From Terrihabitans soli (GTDB lineage: Bacteria > Pseudomonadota > Alphaproteobacteria > Rhizobiales > Methylopilaceae): DNA of 64,000 nucleotides. The stretch is from assembly GCF_014191545.1 (NCBI RefSeq), contig NZ_AP023361.1, positions 2,136,501 to 2,200,500 on the forward strand, written 5' to 3'. Position numbers and translations under genes: made by a program. The stretch's first letter is position 1; each line of letters starts with the position of its first letter. This document shows positions 1 through 9,670 of the stretch, in pieces. The notes under the pieces were generated by a model that saw only the letters and a program-made list of their open reading frames with translations, was not told the origin of the DNA and did no database searches.

Positions 1-1946
1 ATGCCGGCGGACACATGCGTGCCCATGAGCCGCACATCCGCTTCGATGGCGCCCGTGTCGGGAAGATCGAGCGCGGCGCGGAAACGCCAGCGGCGTTTTT
101 CCTTTTCCATCTGCTGCTGGCGGCCGTCGCGTTCGATGACAAAACCGAACACCGCCGTGCGTCCGTCGAGATTGACCGGCACTTCGACCGACCAGCGCGC
201 ATCCGGCGCATCGCTGCGCGCCGTGCCGCTGCGATCGTCGGGAAGGCTTGCGATCTGATGGAGATTGACGCGCGCCAGCGCGGCGTCCGTATCGCGCACA
301 AGATGCGGCACGAATTCTTCGGCGGAGGCGGCCTGCATGGTCTGGCCGCCGCGAAGATGTGAGGGTTCGGACGGCGCCTGCGCCGTCGGTGCCGCAGAAC
401 CTGTCGGCGGCGGCGGCGCGGCATCGCTGCGTCCGGGCAACACCTGGCTAGATGGCGGCAGATGTTCGGACCGCGTCCAGGTGCCGAGCGCGGCGCGCAG
501 GACGAACAGCGCAAGTTTCAGATCCGGCGGCGCCGATTGCTGCGGCGGCAGAGACGAGAGAACGCGTTCGGCAAAGATGCCGGAACCGGCAATCGCTTTC
601 GCCAGCTGATCGGGCTTGATCACATCGTCGAGCGAAACCCGCTGATTGAGCAGCGTCTCGGCGGCGCGGCGCACCGAAGGCGGCGTGTCTGTGCGCTGCG
701 GCAGTGTCTCGATATCGGCAAAGACATTGGCAAGCCCGTCCTGCTTCAAGACGGCGCTGCGCACCGTCTGGCGCACGGCATCTGCGGGCGTCGCCGCTTG
801 CGGATTGGTGAGAGAAAGCGGCGCAGCTAGCTCCGGTCCGTCGGCCATCGGCACGAAGGTCATGCCGCCGTTCGGCTGCGGCGCGATGCGCACCGGCGTT
901 CCCGGCGGCAGCGCCTGATGCTGCGGCAGCGGCAGTTCGAATTCGCCGAGCGGCGTTGAGACGCGCACCATGCCGTCCGCGCGCGGCGGCTGCGGAGAAA
1001 TCTTCGCTTCGATCACCTGCCCCGCCGGCAGAACCGGGATCGACGGGCCGGGCGGCAGCGTCACGGCGCGCATCGCCGGAGAGGTCGTCGCCGGAGGATT
1101 GGCCGGGGCAGCAACAGAATTCTGCGCGCCGGGCGTCACGGGAACTTCCGGCCGCATGGTGACGACGACGCTGCCATTGGGCTGCGCGACGACGCGCGCC
1201 TGCGTGCCCGGCGGCAGATCGCGCGGCAGCGGCAGATCGAATTCACCCTCCGGCCCCGCAAAGCGCACCACGCCTTGCTGCTGGCTCGGCAGAACTTGCG
1301 CTTCGACGACACGGCCGAGCGGAATGTTCGCCGGAACGGTGTCGGGCTTGGATGTAAATACGGTCGGATGGACAGCCGGCTTTTGCGGCGCGGCCTCCGC
1401 CGGCTGACCGCGGACGGGGATTTCCGGAACGGAAACGCGAACGGCCCCCTGCGGCTCGGGCGCAATGCGCAGCGGCGTGCCGAGCGGCACCGGCCGCGGC
1501 AGAGGCAGATCGACATCGCCTTGCGGCGTCGCCACCCGGACGAGACCGGGTTGGGGATTTGATATGACCCGCGCCACCATCTCCTGCCCCTGCGGCAGCG
1601 ACACGGGCGTCCGCGGATGAACCACTGTCGTCAGCGGCGGGATCGTCTGTCCCTGAACGGCCGGAAGCGGCCGCGCCGCGCCCGTCTGCGGCAGGATTTC
1701 GTCGTTGAGGATCGTGACCTGGAAAGAGCCGTCCGGCTGCGGCGCGATGCGCACCTGGGTTCCGGGCGGCAGATTGCGCGGCAGAGGAAGGTCGATATCG
1801 CCCTCAGGGCTCGAAAAGCGGAAAAGCCCGTCGGCCAAGGCCAAAGTCAGCCTCGCCTCGATCACCTTTCCCGTCAGCGCAGCCGAAAGGGTCGGCCGGG
1901 CAACACCCGACACGGGCAGGACTTCGGTGGTCGGGGCGATGACCAT
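1..1946 (-). CDS. FliK-like flagellar hook-length control protein, 3' end outside window
   Basis: About 648 codons are visible and the C-terminus lies off the left edge. The start ATG at 1946 has a GGAG ribosome site about nine bases upstream. The N-terminal half holds four related modules at about residues 26-78, 120-172, 211-263 and 309-365. Each carries an EA-x-[VIL] entry, a P-x-G-[DE]-[IVF]-[DE]-LPLP core and a G-T-x-x-R end. A Pro/Ala/Gln-rich linker leads to a C-terminal domain (last 70 visible residues, W-S-V-E-V-P-V then W-R-F-R-A-A-L-D-L) resembling the FliK C-terminal fold. FliK proteins measure hook length and switch export specificity. Neighbours are not flagellar, so this may be a stand-alone paralogue. 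The family call is by motif recognition. Confidence 0.65.
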   Translation of the reverse strand, partial: MVIAPTTEVLPVSGVARPTLSAALTGKVIEARLTLALADGLFRFSSPEGDIDLPLPRNLPPGTQVRIAPQPDGSFQVTILNDEILPQTGAARPLPAVQGQTIPPLTTVVHPRTPVSLPQGQEMVARVISNPQPGLVRVATPQGDVDLPLPRPVPLGTPLRIAPEPQGAVRVSVPEIPVRGQPAEAAPQKPAVHPTVFTSKPDTVPANIPLGRVVEAQVLPSQQQGVVRFAGPEGEFDLPLPRDLPPGTQARVVAQPNGSVVVTMRPEVPVTPGAQNSVAAPANPPATTSPAMRAVTLPPGPSIPVLPAGQVIEAKISPQPPRADGMVRVSTPLGEFELPLPQHQALPPGTPVRIAPQPNGGMTFVPMADGPELAAPLSLTNPQAATPADAVRQTVRSAVLKQDGLANVFADIETLPQRTDTPPSVRRAAETLLNQRVSLDDVIKPDQLAKAIAGSGIFAERVLSSLPPQQSAPPDLKLALFVLRAALGTWTRSEHLPPSSQVLPGRSDAAPPPPTGSAAPTAQAPSEPSHLRGGQTMQAASAEEFVPHLVRDTDAALARVNLHQIASLPDDRSGTARSDAPDARWSVEVPVNLDGRTAVFGFVIERDGRQQQMEKEKRRWRFRAALDLPDTGAIEADVRLMGTHVSAG

Positions 1947-2111
1947 CAGGCCGCTCCTTCACCCCCAAGAGAACCCTGTTAGCCTTTCAAATGTCTTGCA
2001 AAGGCGCGTAGCCTTGTCGGATTGTTGCACCTGGCTGTGTGGAAATAACCCGCCCGGCCCAATAATGAGGCAGCAGCCCGGGATGTTTCCCCGGCAGGGA
2101 TTGGCAGGCGG

Positions 2112-3026
2112 ATGGAGTATTTCCTCCAGCAATTGATCAACGGGCTCGCGCTCGGCTCGATCTACGGCCTCATCGCCATCGGCTATACGATGGTCTACGG
2201 CATTATCGGCATGATCAATTTCGCCCATGGCGACATCTTCATGATCTCGACGATGATCTCCCTCGTCATCCTCGTCGCTCTCTTTTCCATCGGCATCACC
2301 TCGACGCCGGTCGTCCTTCTGATCATCCTCATCGCCGCCGTCGTCCTGACCGCTGTCTATGGCTGGACGGTCGAGCGCATGGCCTATCGGCCGCTGCGCG
2401 GCTCCTTCCGCCTGGCTCCGCTTATCTCGGCCATCGGCATGTCGATCGTGCTGCAGAACTTCGCCCAGAACGCGCAAGGGGCGGACAAGAAGGCCTTCAC
2501 CTCGCTCATTCCGGGCGGCATCGAATTCTTCAAGGACGCCGCCTTCTCGGTCTGGCTCCAATATTCGCAGATCGCGCTGTTCGTCACGACGATCACGGTG
2601 CTGGCGATCTTCACTTATGTCGTCACCAAGACGCCGCTCGGCCGCGCCCAGCGCGCCTGCGAGCAGGACATCAAGATGGCCTCGCTCCTCGGCATCGATG
2701 TCGACAAGACGATCTCGCTCACCTTCGTCATGGGCGCGGCGCTGGCCTCGGTCGCCGGGCTGATGCATCTTCTCTATTACGGCTCGACCGATTTCTATGC
2801 GGGCTTCGTCGTCGGCATCAAAGCCTTCACCGCTGCCGTGCTCGGCGGCATCGGCTCACTGCCCGGCGCGGTACTCGGCGGCATCACGATCGGCCTGATC
2901 GAGACCTTCTTCGCCGGCTATGTGTCGGTCGATTACAAAGACGTCGCGGCCTTCTCGATCCTTGCCGTCGTTCTCATCTTCCTGCCGACGGGACTTCTCG
3001 GACGGCCCGAGGTGGAGAAGGTCTGA
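2112..3026 (+). CDS. livH: Branched-chain amino acid ABC transporter permease LivH
   Basis: This 304-residue inner-membrane protein has the hydrophobic pattern of the LivH/LivM permease family, with the N-terminal G-L-x-x-G-S-x-Y-G-L-I-A-I-G-Y motif and the N-F-A-H-G-D motif near residue 37. The conserved coupling region around R-A-C-E-Q-D in the middle of the protein is where the ATPase docks. It forms the translocation channel with LivM for leucine-type amino acids or related substrates. It is first in a tight operon with livM two bases downstream. Substrate range cannot be read from sequence, and amides or other amino acids are possible in this family. UrtB in the urea cluster of this window is a distant paralogue. 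Confidence 0.9.
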   Translation: MEYFLQQLINGLALGSIYGLIAIGYTMVYGIIGMINFAHGDIFMISTMISLVILVALFSIGITSTPVVLLIILIAAVVLTAVYGWTVERMAYRPLRGSFRLAPLISAIGMSIVLQNFAQNAQGADKKAFTSLIPGGIEFFKDAAFSVWLQYSQIALFVTTITVLAIFTYVVTKTPLGRAQRACEQDIKMASLLGIDVDKTISLTFVMGAALASVAGLMHLLYYGSTDFYAGFVVGIKAFTAAVLGGIGSLPGAVLGGITIGLIETFFAGYVSVDYKDVAAFSILAVVLIFLPTGLLGRPEVEKV

Positions 3027-3028
3027 GC

Positions 3029-4456
3029 ATGGCGAAAAAACTCGCGCCTGTTCTTCAGACCGCGCCGGAGGAAGCTCCGGTCGCCGTGCCGCCCGTCAAG
3101 GCCGACAATCCGATCCTTGCTTTGCTGAAAGACGCCGCCTTCTGGGCCGGGCTGACTTTTGTGCTTCTCACCGCGGTCGCCGGTTTCAAGACCGTGGCGC
3201 GCGGCGGACGCTATGTCTTCGACAACCATATGGATGTCGTCGTCGGGATTTCGGTCTTCGTCTTTTTCGGCCGCATCCTTCTGAACCTCACCATCTGGCG
3301 CAAACCGAAGACGGCCACCGCGCGCGCCGCCGCCGGCACCGTGCTCGACAAGAAATGGGCGGCGACCGCGCACAAACTGCTTGTGCCTGTGATGCTGCTC
3401 ATCGCCATCACCTATCCGTTCCTGTCGGTCTGGCTGTCGGGCGGTCTTGTAACGGGACGCTATTGGGTCGATCTCGGCGTTCTCGTGATGACCTATGTGC
3501 TGCTCGGCTGGGGCCTCAACATCGTCGTCGGTCTCGCCGGCCTTCTCGATCTCGGCTATGTCGCGTTCTACGCGGTCGGCGCCTACACATTCGCCCTGCT
3601 GACGATGAATTTCGGCATGTCCTTCTGGGTATGCCTGCCGATCGCCGGCATCATCGCCGCCTTCTTCGGCGTCGTGCTCGGCTTTCCGGTGCTGCGCCTG
3701 CGCGGCGATTATCTCGCCATCGTCACTCTGGCGTTCGGCGAAATCATCCGCCTTGTCCTGATCAACTGGCGCACCTTCACCGGCGGCGCCTCGGGCATCA
3801 ACCAGATCCCCCGCCCCTCTTTCTTCGGTCTGGAATTCGTGCCCGATGGGCCGACCAGCTTCTCGGCTTTCTTCGGCCTTGAGTTTTCGCCGGTCCACCG
3901 GCTGATCTTCTTCTATTACGTGATCCTCGGCCTCGCCTTCATCGTGCTGCTGGTCACCGTCCGGCTGCGGCGTCTTCCTATCGGCCGCGCCTGGGAGGCT
4001 TTGCGTGAAGACGAGATCGCCTGCCGATCGCTCGGCATTTCGGTCGTCAATACGAAGCTGACGGCCTTTGCGCTCGGCGCCATGTTCGGCGGCTTTGCCG
4101 GAACCGTGTTTGCCGCCCGCCAGGGCTATATCTCGCCCTCCGACTTCACCTTCATCCAGTCGGCCTTCATCGTCGCCATCGTCGTGCTCGGCGGCCTCGG
4201 TTCCAATCTCGGCGTCGTCTTCTCCTCGCTCGTCCTGATCGGCGGCATCGAGATGCTGCGCAATCTCGGCTTCGTCAAAGAGATCTTCGGCCAGGGCTTC
4301 GACCCGGTTCAGTACCGCATGCTGATCTTCGGCATGGTCATGGTCATCATCATGGTCTGGAAGCCGCGCGGGCTTGTCTCCTCGCGCACACCGACCGTCT
4401 TCCTGAAAGAGAAAAAGACCGTGGGCGCCGACATGATCTCGGAGGGCCATGGCTGA
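3029..4456 (+). CDS. livM: Branched-chain amino acid ABC transporter permease LivM
   Basis: This 475-residue permease is longer than a minimal LivM. About 130 N-terminal residues carry two or three extra membrane segments before the conserved core, which begins around W-G-L-N-I-V-V-G-L-A-G-L-L-D-L-G. The core keeps R-L-R-G-D-Y-L-A-I-V-T-L and the coupling-helix motif W-E-A-L-R-E-D-E-I-A-C-R-S-L-G. It pairs with LivH as the second channel subunit. The start lies two bases after the livH stop, and the stop shares one base with the livG start, so translation is probably coupled. Long N-terminal extensions occur in many alphaproteobacterial LivM proteins. Confidence 0.9.
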   Translation: MAKKLAPVLQTAPEEAPVAVPPVKADNPILALLKDAAFWAGLTFVLLTAVAGFKTVARGGRYVFDNHMDVVVGISVFVFFGRILLNLTIWRKPKTATARAAAGTVLDKKWAATAHKLLVPVMLLIAITYPFLSVWLSGGLVTGRYWVDLGVLVMTYVLLGWGLNIVVGLAGLLDLGYVAFYAVGAYTFALLTMNFGMSFWVCLPIAGIIAAFFGVVLGFPVLRLRGDYLAIVTLAFGEIIRLVLINWRTFTGGASGINQIPRPSFFGLEFVPDGPTSFSAFFGLEFSPVHRLIFFYYVILGLAFIVLLVTVRLRRLPIGRAWEALREDEIACRSLGISVVNTKLTAFALGAMFGGFAGTVFAARQGYISPSDFTFIQSAFIVAIVVLGGLGSNLGVVFSSLVLIGGIEMLRNLGFVKEIFGQGFDPVQYRMLIFGMVMVIIMVWKPRGLVSSRTPTVFLKEKKTVGADMISEGHG

Positions 4457-5357
4457 TGGCGAACTCCCAGATCCTTCTGCGCGTCGAACATCTGTCGATG
4501 AAATTCGGCGGCCTCATCGCCATCGATGACCTTTCATTCGATGCGAAGAAGGGCGACATCACCGCGATCATCGGCCCGAACGGCGCCGGCAAGACAACCG
4601 TCTTCAACTGCATCACCGGTTTTTACAAACCGACCGAAGGGCGCCTGTCGCTCGTCCACGGCGACGATGCGGTGCTCAAGCATGTCGATGCCGCCACCGC
4701 CGCCGGCCAGCAATGGGTAAAGACCAATACCGGCGCGCTCTATCTGCTTGAGCGGCTGCAGAACCACAAAGTCTCCGAGCTCGCACGCGTTGCCCGCACC
4801 TTCCAGAACATCCGCCTGTTCGGCGGCATGACGCTGCTCGAAAATCTTCTCGTCGCCCAGCACAACAAGCTGATGGTCGCCTCGGGCTATTCCTTCCTCG
4901 GCCTTGTCGGCCTCGGCGGCTATGCAGCGGCGGAGAAAGCGGCGATCGACAAAGCGAGCTACTGGCTCGAACAGACCGGCCTCATCGACCGCGCCGACGA
5001 TCCGGCGGCGAGCCTTCCCTATGGCGCGCAGCGGCGGCTTGAGATCGCCCGCGCAATGTGCGCGGACCCGGTGCTGCTGTGCCTCGATGAGCCGGCCGCC
5101 GGCCTCAACGCCCGCGAGGGCGATGAACTGAACGAGCTTCTGCTGGCGATCCGCAAGAACCACGACACATCGATCCTGCTCATCGAGCACGATATGGGCG
5201 TCGTCATGGAAATCTCCGACCGCATCGTGGTGCTCGATTACGGGCGCAAGATCGCCGACGGCACGCCCAAACAGGTGCGCTCCGATCCGAAAGTCATCGC
5301 CGCCTATCTCGGCGTCGAAGAGGACGAGACGAGCGTCGTCGCCGAGGAAATCTCGGT

Positions 5358-5361
<4 letters not shown>
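4456..5361 (+). CDS. livG: Branched-chain amino acid ABC transporter ATP-binding protein LivG
   Basis: This cytoplasmic ATPase subunit has 301 residues. It has Walker [10 protein letters not shown] near residue 38, an A-R-T-F-Q-N-I-R Q-loop, Walker B L-C-L-D-E-P-A-A-G-L-N, and the switch histidine in I-E-H-D-M. An insertion of roughly 40 residues after the first domain (A-T-A-A-G-Q-Q-W-V-K region) makes it longer than the usual 250-260 residues. The signature region reads L-P-Y-G-A-Q-R-R-L-E-I-A-R-A, the normal LivG variant of LSGGQ. It overlaps livM by one base and livF by four bases. Confidence 0.9.
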
Positions 5362-6077
<716 letters not shown>

Positions 6078-6079
6078 GA

Positions 6080-6421
6080 ATGGGCGTGATCTGGGAAGTC
6101 GGCATTGCGGACTTCATCATCGTCACCATCCTGCTCGGCGGCGGAGCGGCCTTCATGACCGGACGGGCGGTTGCCAATGGCTGGGAACCCCTTGCGCGTG
6201 CAGTGCTCTGGATGGTCCCGCTGACGGCTGCGGTACGCTTCATCCATTTCGCGCTCTTCCACGGGACGCTTCTGTCCTGGCATTACTATCTGGTGGACTT
6301 CGTTATTCTGATGCTGGCGGCATCGTTCGGCCACCGCCTGACCCGCACCCGCCAGATGACGCGCCGCTATGGCTGGGTCATCGAAGACAGCGGATTTTTA
6401 TCGTGGCGGTTGCGCCGCTAA
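6080..6421 (+). CDS. Small integral membrane protein inside the liv operon (DUF6867-like)
   Basis: This 113-residue protein starts two bases after livF. It has three or so hydrophobic segments (about residues 10-30, 45-62 and 70-88) and a basic C-terminus ending W-R-L-R-R. I recognise it as the kind of small membrane protein often found between livF and livK in Hyphomicrobiales; the DUF6867 label is from memory. Its position suggests an accessory role for the transporter, but no function can be derived from the sequence. Confidence 0.7.
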   Translation: MGVIWEVGIADFIIVTILLGGGAAFMTGRAVANGWEPLARAVLWMVPLTAAVRFIHFALFHGTLLSWHYYLVDFVILMLAASFGHRLTRTRQMTRRYGWVIEDSGFLSWRLRR

Positions 6422-6530
6422 GGCCGAACCCGCTTCCCCTTTGTGCAAAGCCATGCAGAATAGCGCCGAGCGGCACGACCGCCGACGTCCAAGACGCCAA
6501 AAAGATGTTTCAAATAAAGGAGATGGGGCG

Positions 6531-7715
6531 ATGAATAAGTCCATTCTTGCGAGCCTGCTGCTGACGAGCACGCTCGCGCTTGCCGGCTGCGGCGAGCAGA
6601 AAACCTCGGAAGCCCCGGCAACCCCGCCGGCCGGCGGCAGCGAGATGGCCGCATCCGCTCCGGCTCCGGCAGCCGGCGGCACGATCAAGATCGCGCTGCA
6701 GGGTCCGATCACCGGTTCCGAAGCGACCTTCGGTGCGCAGATGAAGGCCGGCGCGGACGCAGCCGTCGCCGACATCAACGCTGCCGGCGGCGTGCTCGGC
6801 AAAAAGATCGAGCTGATCATCGAAGACGATAAATGCGACGGCACCGAATCGACTTCGGTTGCCAACCGCGTCGCCGGTTCCGGCGCCGTCTTCGTTGCCG
6901 GCTCCTACTGCTCCGGCGCCTCGATCCCGGCTTCGGCCGTCTATGCCGAATCCAAGATCGTTCAGATCTCGCCGGCGTCGACCAACCCGAAATTCACCGA
7001 CCAGCGTCCGGGCCCGGGCATCTACCGCGTCTGCGGCCGCGACGACCAGCAGGGTCCGGCGGCAGCCAAATACATCATCGAAAAATTCCCCGGCAAGAAC
7101 GTTGCCGTGCTGCACGACAAGTCGCCCTATGGTGAAGGCCTTGCGCTGGAAACCGAGAAGGCGCTCAAGGCGGGCGGCCTCAACCCTGTTCTCTCCGACA
7201 GCTTCAACAAGGGCGACACCGACTTCTCGGCGCTCGTCTCGAAGCTGAAGGCGGCGAATGTCGATCTCGTCTATGCCGGCACCTATCACACCGAGGCCGG
7301 CAATCTCGTGAAGCAAATGCGCCAGCAGGGCGTGACCGCGCCGATCATGGCGGGTGACGCACTCGTCAGCCAGGAATTCTGGACGATCGCCGGCGCCGAC
7401 GGTGAAGGCACGCTCATGACCTTCTCGCCCGATCCGGCGAAGGACGCGGGCAATGCCGAGATCGTCAAGAAGTTCAACGCTGCCGGCACGAAGCCGGAAG
7501 GCTATGTGCTCTACACCTATGCTGCGATCCAGGCCTGGGCCGACGCCGTCAAGGCGGCTGGTTCGACCGATCACGCAGGTGTCGTCAAGGCGCTCGACGA
7601 CGGCACGTTCAAGACCGTCATCGGCGATGTCGACTTCGACGCGAAGGGCGATGTCACCCTGCCGGGCTATGTCGTCTATGAATGGAAGAACGGCGCCTAC
7701 GACTACGTGAACTGA
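6531..7715 (+). CDS. livK: Branched-chain amino acid ABC transporter substrate-binding lipoprotein LivK
   Basis: This 394-residue periplasmic binding protein has a lipoprotein signal: a basic start, a hydrophobic stretch and the lipobox L-A-G-C with Cys at about residue 19. The mature N-terminus is Pro/Ala/Glu-rich, a likely tether. The type I binding-protein fold starts at about residue 45 (I-K-I-A-L-Q-G-P-I-T-G). I choose the ATG at 6531 because AAAGGAGA lies just upstream and the signal sequence begins there; the frame stays open further upstream. It delivers amino acids to LivHMGF and is last in the operon, 109 bases after the small membrane protein. A strong terminator follows. Confidence 0.9.
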   Translation: MNKSILASLLLTSTLALAGCGEQKTSEAPATPPAGGSEMAASAPAPAAGGTIKIALQGPITGSEATFGAQMKAGADAAVADINAAGGVLGKKIELIIEDDKCDGTESTSVANRVAGSGAVFVAGSYCSGASIPASAVYAESKIVQISPASTNPKFTDQRPGPGIYRVCGRDDQQGPAAAKYIIEKFPGKNVAVLHDKSPYGEGLALETEKALKAGGLNPVLSDSFNKGDTDFSALVSKLKAANVDLVYAGTYHTEAGNLVKQMRQQGVTAPIMAGDALVSQEFWTIAGADGEGTLMTFSPDPAKDAGNAEIVKKFNAAGTKPEGYVLYTYAAIQAWADAVKAAGSTDHAGVVKALDDGTFKTVIGDVDFDAKGDVTLPGYVVYEWKNGAYDYVN

Positions 7716-7741
7716 TCGCATACAGGCCTTAACTCAAGAAT

Positions 7742-7771
7742 AACCCGCCGCGGCGACGCGGCGGGTTTTTT
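7742..7771 (+). terminator. Rho-independent terminator after livK
   Basis: A ten-base-pair perfect stem (AACCCGCCGC with GCGGCGGGTT) closes a six-base loop and runs into a T tract. It ends the liv operon and faces the 3' end of the convergent kinase-like gene. Confidence 0.9.
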
Positions 7772-7786
7772 CATGCCCCGGAGACG

Positions 7787-8398
7787 TCAGTCCTCGATCA
7801 GCCGGTCGAGCGAAATATTCAGCACGCAGACAAGGCCGTCGCGGTTGAACTCGAATTGCGCCGTGCCGCCGAGCGGTTCTGCAAAGGCATGACCAATCAA
7901 GCGGCAGCCGAAGCCCGTTTTGCCGGGACCAGTGACGGGCGGTCCGCCCTCCTCGATCCAGGTCAGCGTGAAATCCCGCGCCACCCGCTCGACGAACCAC
8001 TCGATACGGATGCGGCCGCTGGCATTGCTGAGCGCGCCATATCTTGTCGCATTCATGCCGAGTTCGTTCAGGATCAGCGCGAACGTCAGCGCCCCATTGG
8101 CGCCGATATCGACCTTGGCGCCGCGCAGTGAAAAACGCTCCGCCGGGAAATCGAAGGCCGCGATCGCGCCGCGCGCCATATCGGCGACGCCCACCTGTTC
8201 GCCGCCGTTGAGAAGCGCATTGGCGTTGGCCTTTGTCAGAGCCGCGACCCGCGCGGCGATGGCGCCACGCGCAGCCTCGGTGTCTTTGGTGTGCTGCAGG
8301 CAGTGGTCGGCGATCGCCGACACAAGAGCGCGATTGTTTATGACGCGAAGCTGCTCGCGCCGCGAGAGATCGCCGCTTGTGATGTCGCGCTCCGTCAT
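7787..8398 (-). CDS. Degenerate HWE-family histidine kinase-like protein without phosphoacceptor His
   Basis: The protein has 203 residues. The helical dimerisation segment and ATPase domain match HWE/HisKA_2 kinases: the N-box reads N-E-L-G-M-N-A-T-R-Y-G-A-L-S, then W-I-E-E-G-G-P-P-V and the G-box G-F-G-C-R-L-I. The phosphoacceptor block that should read H-R-V-K-N reads L-R-V-I-N (about residues 17-21), and the family His before the N-box Glu is Asn. No sensor domain is present. The ATG at 8398 lies five bases after the ccdA stop, implying coupled translation. It may be a pseudokinase, a phosphotransfer-like scaffold or an ATP-binding antagonist; this is inference. Confidence 0.7.
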   Translation of the reverse strand: MTERDITSGDLSRREQLRVINNRALVSAIADHCLQHTKDTEAARGAIAARVAALTKANANALLNGGEQVGVADMARGAIAAFDFPAERFSLRGAKVDIGANGALTFALILNELGMNATRYGALSNASGRIRIEWFVERVARDFTLTWIEEGGPPVTGPGKTGFGCRLIGHAFAEPLGGTAQFEFNRDGLVCVLNISLDRLIED

Positions 8399-8403
8399 CG
8401 CCG

Positions 8404-9135
8404 TCAGCCGAGCTTGCCGAGTGCCGGAAACGTTTCCAGAAGAAAGAAGCTCATCCGCGTCAGCCAGCCGGTGAGAAACGCGATGCCGACAAGAACAAGT
8501 AGCACGCCGATCACCTTTTCGACGCGGCCGAGATGCTTTCTGAAGCGCGCCAGGAAATGGGTGAACGGGCCCATGGCGAAGGCGGCGAGAATGAACGGCA
8601 GGCCGAGCCCGGCGGCATAAAGCGCCAGCAACGCCGCGCCGCGCGTCACCGTGGCCTCCGCCGCCGCAACCGTCAGCACCGCCGCCAGAACGGGGCCGAT
8701 GCAGGGCGTCCAGCCGAAGCCGAAGGCAAGGCCCATCACATAGCCGCCCCACACCCCGACGGGTTTTGCCGGATTGAAGCGCGCCTCGCGATAAAGGAAG
8801 GCCAGTTTAAAGACGCCGATGAAGTGAAGGCCCATGACGATGATCGCGAGGCCCGCAAGGATCGTCAGCCATTCGAGATATTGGCGCAGCAAGGCGCCGA
8901 AGACCGAGGCCGTCGCCCCCAGCAGAACGAACACCGTGCCGAAACCGAGGACGAACAGGCAGGCTGTCGCGAGCGCCCGGCGGATGACGACGCGATCGGG
9001 CTGGCGCTCCTGCAATTCATCGAGCGTCGTGCCGGCCAGAAAGCTCAAATAGGCCGGAACGAGCGGCAGGACGCAGGGCGTCAGGAAGCTGATCGTGCCG
9101 GCGAAGAAGACCAGCGGCAGGTTGATGTCGGTCAT
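8404..9135 (-). CDS. ccdA: Cytochrome c biogenesis protein CcdA family
   Basis: This 243-residue protein has six predicted membrane helices and the two reactive cysteines expected of CcdA in S-F-L-T-P-C-V-L-P (near residue 21) and F-G-W-T-P-C-I-G-P (near residue 143). CcdA moves reducing equivalents from cytoplasmic thioredoxin across the inner membrane to periplasmic thiol-disulfide proteins such as those that prepare apocytochrome c. It stands without other cytochrome c maturation genes. The downstream gene is the HWE-like protein, five bases away. The start ATG at 9135 is the only reasonable one. Confidence 0.88.
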   Translation of the reverse strand: MTDINLPLVFFAGTISFLTPCVLPLVPAYLSFLAGTTLDELQERQPDRVVIRRALATACLFVLGFGTVFVLLGATASVFGALLRQYLEWLTILAGLAIIVMGLHFIGVFKLAFLYREARFNPAKPVGVWGGYVMGLAFGFGWTPCIGPVLAAVLTVAAAEATVTRGAALLALYAAGLGLPFILAAFAMGPFTHFLARFRKHLGRVEKVIGVLLVLVGIAFLTGWLTRMSFFLLETFPALGKLG

Positions 9136-9670
9136 TGTGAGCGGTGTTTTAATAGCCCCCGCCGATTAAGGCCACCCGTCCCTCTCCCGGGGGCGACCAA
9201 TCCCCTCCCAATCCGAAACCGGTCCAATTCCGGGTTAGGCCTGTTCAATCGATTCACGCAAAATCGCGGACGCGACACCTCCCAAGTATTGGTTGTTATT
9301 CAATCGACCTTATCGTCCATACGCCTCTTTCCGGGTAACAGGTTGCACACAAGCACCAGATGGGCATGCGCTCATCACCGCTCTGAATTGCCAAGGATGC
9401 ATGGTGGTGTTCCGTTCTGAACGCCTTCCTATGGAGTGATTCCATCTTGTACGTACTGTTACGCGGTCGAAGACTTCCAAGCTGAAAATTTATCATGCTG
9501 CTTTACGCAGGTGACGCGATACCTTCACCCACGCGTCACGTGTGTGGCGTTCAATCATTGCGCGCAACGAAGCGCCTTATCCCGCATCTCGCAAAGATGC
9601 GCTGCGGACATTTTGTCAATTTTCAACGCGGGCGCTTTTTAAGCAGCGCCCCGAACGGGGAGATTTTGTC
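9136..9670. other. 535-bp divergent intergenic region
   Basis: The region separates ccdA (minus) from the P-loop gene (plus). It is less GC-rich than its flanks. Short open frames in it lack ribosome sites and coding bias. The only organised feature I see is the pair of hairpins just before the 9671 start. Its length leaves room for a long 5' leader or a small RNA, but nothing recognisable is present. Confidence 0.5.
9630..9662 (+). promoter_or_regulatory. Competing leader hairpins that can mask the ribosome site of the 9671 gene
   Basis: GGGCGCT (9630-9636) pairs with AGCGCCC (9645-9651). CCCC (9649-9652) pairs with GGGG (9657-9660) around a GAAC loop. The two stems share bases 9649-9651, so they exclude each other, and the GGGGAG ribosome site sits in the second stem. 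This is a geometric observation; the second stem is short and regulation is inference. Confidence 0.35.

Noticed and set aside
2933-4450. Long minus-strand open frame of 505 codons opposite livM
   Set aside because: It mirrors livM codon bias, is rich in Asp, Glu, Arg and His with no domain, and lies wholly inside a clear transporter gene.
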